Source of the DNA: Pseudomonadota bacterium
GTDB lineage: Bacteria > Pseudomonadota > Gammaproteobacteria > Natronospirales > REEB76
Direction of reading: 5' to 3'
Assembly (NCBI GenBank): GCA_021779005.1
Contig: JAJYBN010000016.1
Coordinates: 1-11,147 of the forward strand
DNA: 11,147 nucleotides
Of this stretch, positions 7,008-11,147 are shown piece after piece. The translations under genes and the position numbers were made by a program. Each line of letters starts with the position of its first letter. Position 1 is the first letter of the stretch. The notes under the pieces are model-generated. The model was not told where the DNA came from. It made no database searches and saw only the letters and a program-made list of their open reading frames with translations.

Positions 7008-7535
7008 TCAATCGGTGCTGGCCGTGAGACGAGCAGCTTCACGCATGCGCCGGCGTATGCTATCCAGATAGCCGTCTGTGGCCACCTGCTCATCACTCAT
7101 GGCGCGGGTGTGATTCGGACCTTTGTTGTAGCACACCACGCCCCGCTCCCAGGAAGACATCTGCTGCAGGCAGTAGGACAGGTAGCGTGCGGCGAGTCGT
7201 ATGTTGAGCCCATCATCGCGCTTGAGAGTGCGCACGCTAACGTGTGTATCGTCCACTACATGTGCGGTGGCTGGATGTAACTGTCCACAGCCATAGGCCC
7301 GATGATCGATGCCTTGCTTGTGGCGACACAGGCTGGATTCAGTGATCAGCACCGCCTGCAGAGTGCGTGCATAACGGTAATCGGCGGGTAGCGAATCTGC
7401 ATAATAGCTGGTGCCCACGACGGAGGCGTACTCCAGCGCCCAGATTTGATGGCGTGTGAGCAGACTACCGGCATGCGCTATCGGCGCCGCCGTCAAAAAA
7501 TAAACGATGCATACAAAACCTGCGGACTTCAACAC
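7008..7535 (-). CDS. Secreted lysozyme-like (lytic transglycosylase fold) protein
   Basis: With the GTG start at 7535 the protein has 175 residues. It begins with a signal peptide (KSAGFVCIVYFLTAAPIAHA, cleaved before GS). The mature part shows the pattern of the goose-lysozyme/SLT superfamily: LITESSLCR, with the likely catalytic glutamate (codon 7338-7340), then AYGCGQLHPATA in the place of the A-x-G-x-x-Q-x-x-P-x-TA motif, and later RLAARYLSYCLQQM and VVCYNKGP. It would cleave periplasmic or extracellular peptidoglycan. The frame stays open upstream to a TTG at 7613, but that would bury the signal peptide. None of the starts has a good Shine-Dalgarno. An ATG at 7558 in another frame opens MKSITAVLC and then stops, so a frameshift at the 5' end is possible. 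A decayed paralogue lies at 5550-5759. The gene lies upstream of the PEP-CTERM gene on the same strand, but the intervening promoter makes it separately transcribed. Confidence 0.75.
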   Translation of the reverse strand: MLKSAGFVCIVYFLTAAPIAHAGSLLTRHQIWALEYASVVGTSYYADSLPADYRYARTLQAVLITESSLCRHKQGIDHRAYGCGQLHPATAHVVDDTHVSVRTLKRDDGLNIRLAARYLSYCLQQMSSWERGVVCYNKGPNHTRAMSDEQVATDGYLDSIRRRMREAARLTASTD

Positions 7536-7759
7536 AGTACTGCTGTTATCGACTTCATTGGGGAGCGCGATAGTAACCCATTTCCATGAAAGTTTTGAAT
7601 CGGGATGTAACAAACGTGTCCCGGCCCGCTATCCTGGCCTGCACGATCGAAGCTACAATCAAACAGCATATTTGGGATGAAATCAGCTGGCTCAGTTCGG
7701 ATTAAATTGACATGCGGGTGCAACGGTCATTCCTTATGCTCTGCATGCAAGCTCGGCGG

Positions 7760-8329
7760 TCAGTGAACTCCAAGATCCGCCTTGTACGACATAAGATAGT
7801 CGTACAGGCTCTGGTAGTGCTGCAGGATACCTTTCCCGAATACCGGATCGATTATCGCCTTGGATCTGGACGCTATTTCCTGCCAGTCTTTTTCAGACAG
7901 GTACTTGAGTGCCAGCGGGAATAACTCCAGTTCCTCTGTGGTTATATGCTTGGCTTGTTCAGTGCAATAACCGGTCACGGTCTCCTTAAGCCGTGCACAG
8001 GCTTCGGGATCACCCGCTTGTGCTTCCCGTATCAGGCGCAGCATGGCAGATTCCTGATTGGCGAATGCTTTGTGTTGCGCGGCTACCTGTTGGCACATCG
8101 CCGCCGCAGCTGAGTGTATGACCGGCAGCCTGGCAAGCATGATCTCTTCGCAGGGATGGTGCGTGACACCGGGATAGTTGTGCATATAGCCGAGGGCATT
8201 GGTGAGTAATTCGAAACCTTGCAGATCATGGACACCCTGCAGCATTTCAGCCTGGAAGCGGATGAGCAACAGCACCCGCTCGATGTTGCGGTGCTCGTCG
8301 CATAAAGACTGGACAACATCAGAGCGCAT
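7760..8329 (-). CDS. Hemerythrin-like HHE domain protein
   Basis: This 189-residue soluble, mostly helical protein should bind a di-iron centre in a four-helix bundle. Candidate ligands follow the HHE order: His13 in DEHRNIE, His57/His58 and Glu61/Glu62 in THHPCEEIML, His86 in QHKAF, and His128 with Glu132/Glu133 in KHITTEELELFP. There is no signal peptide and no fused signalling domain. Relatives act in oxygen, nitric oxide or iron-redox responses, for example the YtfE/RIC-like and bacteriohemerythrin groups; the YtfE N-terminal domain is absent. GGTGGGG sits just upstream of the ATG. A perfect FNR-type box in the promoter suggests induction at low oxygen or under nitrosative conditions, which fits. 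The 146 bases between its end and the lysozyme-like frame hold no gene that I can see. Confidence 0.92.
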   Translation of the reverse strand: MRSDVVQSLCDEHRNIERVLLLIRFQAEMLQGVHDLQGFELLTNALGYMHNYPGVTHHPCEEIMLARLPVIHSAAAAMCQQVAAQHKAFANQESAMLRLIREAQAGDPEACARLKETVTGYCTEQAKHITTEELELFPLALKYLSEKDWQEIASRSKAIIDPVFGKGILQHYQSLYDYLMSYKADLGVH

Positions 8330-8362
8330 AGCCCCACCCCTGAACCGTCAGCATAACGAATC

Positions 8363-8403
8363 AAGATAGCGATACCGGAGAGGAACGAATTGATTTAGAT
8401 CAA
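8363..8403 (-). promoter_or_regulatory. FNR/Anr-type box and -10 element of the hemerythrin gene
   Basis: TTGAT-TTAG-ATCAA (8390-8403) is a perfect match to the FNR consensus. Read on the minus strand, a TATCTT -10 element (8363-8368) follows so that the box centre falls at -41.5 relative to a start near 8356, the classical class II activator position. The leader would be about 27 bases. CRP-family proteins other than FNR/Anr (for example Dnr) recognise nearly the same sequence. The box is over 230 bases from the sigma-factor start on the other side, so the hemerythrin gene is the better target. Confidence 0.75.
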
Positions 8404-8496
8404 TTAGCCGGCAGGTACAGCGCCAGGGCGCTGCCCATATGCCTATGCAGGCGACCAAGTGCTGATTCGTCTTTCTGTTCGCAGGGTTCTTCAATC

Positions 8497-8540
8497 CACA
8501 TAACTATATGTGAACTTGGTCACGCGACCCTGGGGATAAA
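8497..8540 (+). promoter_or_regulatory. Candidate promoter with overlapping palindrome for the ECF sigma operon
   Basis: CACATA-ACTA-TATGTG (8497-8512) is a perfect inverted repeat. It abuts GAACTT (8512-8517), which resembles an ECF-type -35. GATAAA (8535-8540) follows after 17 bases as a possible -10. This would give a leader of about 85 bases to the ATG at 8632. ECF operons are often self-activated from a GAAC-type -35, so the placement makes sense, but the -10 is not distinctive. The remainder of 8404-8631 shows no gene. Confidence 0.35.
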
Positions 8541-8631
8541 TCTGCCCAAATTCTACTGGATATCCCGCGTTGGAAAAGGGTGATAATTGAAACTTGGACC
8601 CTTTTTCACGGCCGGATGCGTGTCACAAACT

Positions 8632-9243
8632 ATGCCATCCATCATCCCGTTCCACCCCAAGCGCCATCCGCAGGTGCAGCGTCAGGCTGAGTTCACCGCC
8701 TGGGTGAAACCCCATTTGGACATGCTCTACCGCACTGCCTGGCGCTTTACCGGACACGCCCAGGATGCGGAAGATCTGGTGCAGGAGTTGCTGTTGCGCC
8801 TGTATCAAAAGCCGGCGACCTGGATAAAGCTCGATAACCCCACGACTTGGCTGATGCGTGCGCTGCATAACCTGTTCGTCGATCACTGGCGGCGCACACG
8901 CCATGCGCCGCTCAACAGACGCCATAACCTCAGCTGGGATGATCTTATAAACAGTATGGATCTGGGGGGCGCCGACCCGGAACGCCTGGCCCATTCCGAG
9001 CTCCTGCAACGCCAGATCCAGACCGCACTTGCTTCATTACCGCATGAGCAGCGCACCATCCTGGCTCTGCACGATATGGAGGGTCATACCGTCAGCGAAC
9101 TCAGCGTATTGCTGAAACTGCCACTCGGCACCGTAAAGTCCCGCCTGTTCAGAGCCCGGCGCCATCTGCGAGAAATATTTCTGGCTAACGGGAACCCTGG
9201 CGGGGAATTTTACGTGTTAGGTGATGAAGTGAAAGCCACATGA
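8632..9243 (+). CDS. ECF-type sigma-70 family RNA polymerase sigma factor
   Basis: This 203-residue alternative sigma factor has region 2 at about 20-88 (DAEDLVQELLLRLYQ core-binding helix, then NPTTWLMRALHNLFVDHWRR for -10 recognition). Region 4 is at about 143-195 (LASLPHEQRTILALHDMEG and the helix-turn-helix LPLGTVKSRLFRARRHLRE). The region 3 segment is missing, as in the ECF group. The ATG at 8632 is preferred; an in-frame TTG (8587) and GTG (8620) are alternatives without better ribosome binding sites. The stop codon overlaps the start of the anti-sigma gene by four bases (ATGA), so the two are translationally coupled and their products should be made in balanced amounts. Confidence 0.95.
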   Translation: MPSIIPFHPKRHPQVQRQAEFTAWVKPHLDMLYRTAWRFTGHAQDAEDLVQELLLRLYQKPATWIKLDNPTTWLMRALHNLFVDHWRRTRHAPLNRRHNLSWDDLINSMDLGGADPERLAHSELLQRQIQTALASLPHEQRTILALHDMEGHTVSELSVLLKLPLGTVKSRLFRARRHLREIFLANGNPGGEFYVLGDEVKAT

Positions 9244-9926
9244 ACTGCGAACTCTTGAAAAAACTGCTCGATGTACCAGCTACGGAGATCCCGGACGCGA
9301 CGCTGGCGGACATTCATATACATATTGAATCTTGCCACGCTTGCAATCAGGCCTGGCGGATGAAGCAGCTGTTGAGTGCCGCACTTAAGGCAAGCCCCGC
9401 TCCGATGTTATCTGAAGCCGCCGCACACCGAATCCTGGCACAGGTGTTCGCAGCTGACACCCAGCGCCGGCGAAACGTAATGTCCGTTGGGATCGCCGCC
9501 GTTCTCGTACTCGGTCTTGCACTTGGATTCACACTCAACCATTTCATGGTCCCGGTTCCCGATTATGTGATGCGTGGCGACAAGCTCATCCTGCAAAGCG
9601 AACGTCCGACCACCGTGGGCGTGGCCTTCGATGCCGGCTCTACGCTCAAGGATGTACACTTCACCATCGAACTGCCAGCGGGCATACAGGTAGCGGGTCA
9701 GCCCGGTGTGCGGCATCTGACCTGGGTCGGTGAGCTGCACAAGGGCAAGAATCTCCTCAAGCTTCCCCTCGTTGCACATGCGGGCACCGACGGCCTGCTG
9801 ACGGCAAAGCTCAGCCAGGGCACAGATCACCAGACTTTCAATGTATCCATTCGGGCAGAAGCGCCCTTACCCATGGGAAGCCGGCTCTGGCACGGTCTTG
9901 CCCAAGCGTTTGATTGGCGGTCCTGA
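9240..9926 (+). CDS. Membrane anti-sigma factor with ZAS-type zinc motif and periplasmic domain
   Basis: In this 228-residue protein the first 70 residues carry His28-x3-Cys32-x2-Cys35, the zinc-associated anti-sigma (ZAS) motif, which would hold the upstream sigma factor in the cytoplasm. One membrane helix follows at about 80-99. The last 125 residues would be periplasmic and look like a beta-sandwich: alternating hydrophobic strands such as VHFTIELPAGIQV, then HLTWVGELHKGKNLLKLPL. That region has no cysteine and no recognised catalytic motif, so it may sense an envelope signal or partner. The start overlaps the sigma-factor stop codon. Signal-driven proteolysis or a conformational change would release the sigma factor, as in related systems. 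Confidence 0.85.
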   Translation: MNCELLKKLLDVPATEIPDATLADIHIHIESCHACNQAWRMKQLLSAALKASPAPMLSEAAAHRILAQVFAADTQRRRNVMSVGIAAVLVLGLALGFTLNHFMVPVPDYVMRGDKLILQSERPTTVGVAFDAGSTLKDVHFTIELPAGIQVAGQPGVRHLTWVGELHKGKNLLKLPLVAHAGTDGLLTAKLSQGTDHQTFNVSIRAEAPLPMGSRLWHGLAQAFDWRS

Positions 9927-9935
9927 GGGAGGTTT

Positions 9936-10361
9936 ATGAACATGCAGCGTTATGAATTGATCACTGCTGCTGGCGCCCTCTTGCTGTTCGCGGGGTTAAC
10001 TGCGAATGCTGATAATGGCTCCCCACCCACGCCGCCCCCGAAAACGAAACTCGATGTCACCATGAATGTGGTGCCACTGAACGCGGATATCGAAAAGACC
10101 GTGGTACAAATCATCACCCTCCCTGTAATCACTCCCGCGGATGAGCTCCATAAAAAAGAATCCAAAACTAAAACGGCACAGGTACCATCAGCCACGCAGC
10201 AGATGTCGAAATCCAGAATCAATGCTATTGAAAAAACCCATGCGGCTGTTATTCGAGAGACTACCGGAGCTCGGCGCGAAGCTGCAGAAGCAGCCAAGGA
10301 AGCGCGCAAGGACAGCAATAATTCAAGCGCGCCCGACAACGATACGCCTCCGTTCCGGTAA
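9936..10361 (+). CDS. Small secreted lysine/alanine-rich protein of the ECF operon
   Basis: This protein of 141 residues has a signal peptide (hydrophobic 8-22, cleavage after Ala25 in ANA). A proline-rich stretch (GSPPTPPPK) and a short hydrophobic beta-like segment (about 38-66) follow. The tail is charged and helix-forming (about 88-130), containing TTGARREAAEAAKEARKD, and ends in a disordered polar end. I do not recognise a family. The Shine-Dalgarno GAGGGAGG (9925-9932) overlaps the anti-sigma stop codon. The first ATG is three bases from it and a second in-frame ATG (9942) nine bases, so residue 3 may be the real start. The position between anti-sigma and phosphatase genes and the signal peptide suggest a periplasmic accessory, perhaps the sensed partner; this is inference. 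Confidence 0.8.
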   Translation: MNMQRYELITAAGALLLFAGLTANADNGSPPTPPPKTKLDVTMNVVPLNADIEKTVVQIITLPVITPADELHKKESKTKTAQVPSATQQMSKSRINAIEKTHAAVIRETTGARREAAEAAKEARKDSNNSSAPDNDTPPFR

Positions 10362-10373
10362 CTTTGCGCCAGA

Positions 10374-10391
10374 CTAGTTAACACCAACTAG
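10374..10391. repeat. Small inverted repeat before the PAP2 gene
   Basis: CTAGTT (10374-10379) and AACTAG (10386-10391) are perfect complements around AACACC in the 42-base gap between the secreted-protein and PAP2 genes. It may modulate the relative expression of the last gene; there is no T-run, so it is not a terminator. Confidence 0.35.
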
Positions 10392-10403
10392 CAAGAAGAC
10401 AAG

Positions 10404-11147
10404 ATGAAAACTTTACAAGTCCTCATTTGCGGTAGCCTTGTGTCTCTGATTTGTGCCACCCAGGTACAAGCAGCCCAGAGATCGCGGGCGGATACCCAGG
10501 TTAACACTCCAAATGCTTGCGATTTGAGCTTGGACATTGCGAGCTGTGCGAAAACTACGGCACACATACGACCAGATATTCAGGGTTACCGTCTGCTGGC
10601 GGGTGATTACGAACGACAGTGTGCGCAGAGTCGCTGTGTCTTCGCGGACGTATCACCAGCGGGTAGTGAACGGGGCAGTAACGACCCGGGGACTTCCCAA
10701 CCGGAGAGTGATCGCTACAGCACCTCGGGTCCGAGTGATACGGCGGGATATTATTTGCTGGCCTCGATTCCATTAATCGTCGGAGCTGGCAATTTGCTCG
10801 GCATCGACCACCGATTAAACAACGACACTTCCGGAATCTGGAAGCGTAGCAACCAGCTGGATCTCGAATATGGCGTGGTGCTTACAGAGATCGGCGGGGC
10901 TTTGTGGCTAGGCGGTGAGAACCGCCTCGGCCACACCTTCTGGCAGAGCATGGACGCAACGACCTTCTCCGCGATGACTGTCCAGGTACTCAAGTACTCC
11001 TTCAGCCGCGCGCGACCGAGCCAGACCTCGAGCCCTAACCAATGGTTCCAGGGTAGTTGTTGCCAAAGCTTCCCCAGCGGCGAGGTAACACTACAAGCCA
11101 GCTTCGTGACGCCGTTCATCCTCGAATATAACCAAGACCACCCCTGG
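10404..11147 (+). CDS. PAP2-family (type 2 phosphatidic acid phosphatase-like) protein, 3' end outside the window
   Basis: The frame is open from the ATG at 10404 to the window edge (248 residues). It starts with a signal peptide or first membrane helix (1-23). A polar periplasmic stretch of about 90 residues with four cysteines (39, 48, 73, 78) follows, then membrane-type segments (about 115-132 and 154-170). PAP2 motif 1 is complete: Lys197-x6-Arg204-Pro205 (KYSFSRARP). Motif 2 reads FPSGE (224-227 for PSGE) where the usual sequence is PSGH, so the catalytic-site histidine is replaced by glutamate. Motif 3 (SRx5Hx3D) would lie beyond the edge. The family removes phosphate from lipid phosphates such as undecaprenyl pyrophosphate, phosphatidic acid or lipid A; the altered motif leaves activity open. 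As the fourth gene of the ECF operon it is a likely envelope-directed output. A weak AGAAGA lies upstream. Confidence 0.85.
   Translation, partial: MKTLQVLICGSLVSLICATQVQAAQRSRADTQVNTPNACDLSLDIASCAKTTAHIRPDIQGYRLLAGDYERQCAQSRCVFADVSPAGSERGSNDPGTSQPESDRYSTSGPSDTAGYYLLASIPLIVGAGNLLGIDHRLNNDTSGIWKRSNQLDLEYGVVLTEIGGALWLGGENRLGHTFWQSMDATTFSAMTVQVLKYSFSRARPSQTSSPNQWFQGSCCQSFPSGEVTLQASFVTPFILEYNQDHPW

Noticed and set aside
7005..7280. Plus-strand 91-codon frame opposite the lysozyme-like gene
   Set aside because: It is antisense to the conserved SLT-like region and has no supporting signal.
9950..10387. Minus-strand 145-codon frame rich in Ser/Val/Ala opposite the secreted-protein gene
   Set aside because: The plus-strand gene has a strong Shine-Dalgarno, a signal peptide and operon position; the antisense frame has none of these.
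10537..11119. Frames on both strands at 10537-10776, 10555-10773 and 10751-11119
   Set aside because: They overlap the open PAP2 frame, which carries KxxxxxxRP and PSGE motifs and runs to the window edge; the others are shadows of it.

Overview
The window looks like chromosome of a gamma- or betaproteobacterium, moderately GC-rich, with an environmental, envelope-oriented gene set. The pointers are a PEP-CTERM surface protein behind a sigma-54-type promoter, a spore-coat-U-like secreted protein, a NarX/NarL-type two-component pair, an FNR-type box in front of a hemerythrin gene, and an ECF sigma operon carrying a PAP2 phosphatase. I see no tRNA, rRNA, CRISPR array, insertion sequence or phage gene. 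The species cannot be named from this sequence.

Left part (1-5532). A large membrane sensor kinase with three PAS domains (minus strand) and a NarL-family response regulator (minus strand) flank a small secreted spore-coat-U-like protein on the plus strand. The kinase and regulator probably form one signalling pair. The small secreted protein has an RNA-foldable leader. Divergent from the regulator is a pirin-family cupin with all four metal ligands.

Middle part (5533-7613). A PEP-CTERM protein gene (minus strand) sits between two homologous lysozyme-like sequences on the same strand: an apparently intact gene upstream and a decayed copy downstream. In the decayed copy the presumed catalytic glutamate codon has become lysine and there is an in-frame stop. 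The PEP-CTERM gene has a near-consensus -24/-12 promoter and, about 140 bases farther upstream, a perfect 16-base palindrome at a distance typical of enhancer-binding activators. A strong bidirectional terminator follows the gene.

Right part (7760-11147). A hemerythrin-domain gene (minus strand) has a perfect FNR/Anr-type box at class II spacing. Facing the other way is an operon of ECF sigma factor, zinc-finger-type membrane anti-sigma factor, small secreted lysine/alanine-rich protein, and a PAP2-family phosphatase cut by the window edge. The PAP2 gene has PSGE where the family normally has PSGH. The operon reads as an envelope-stress module whose output would be lipid-phosphate metabolism.
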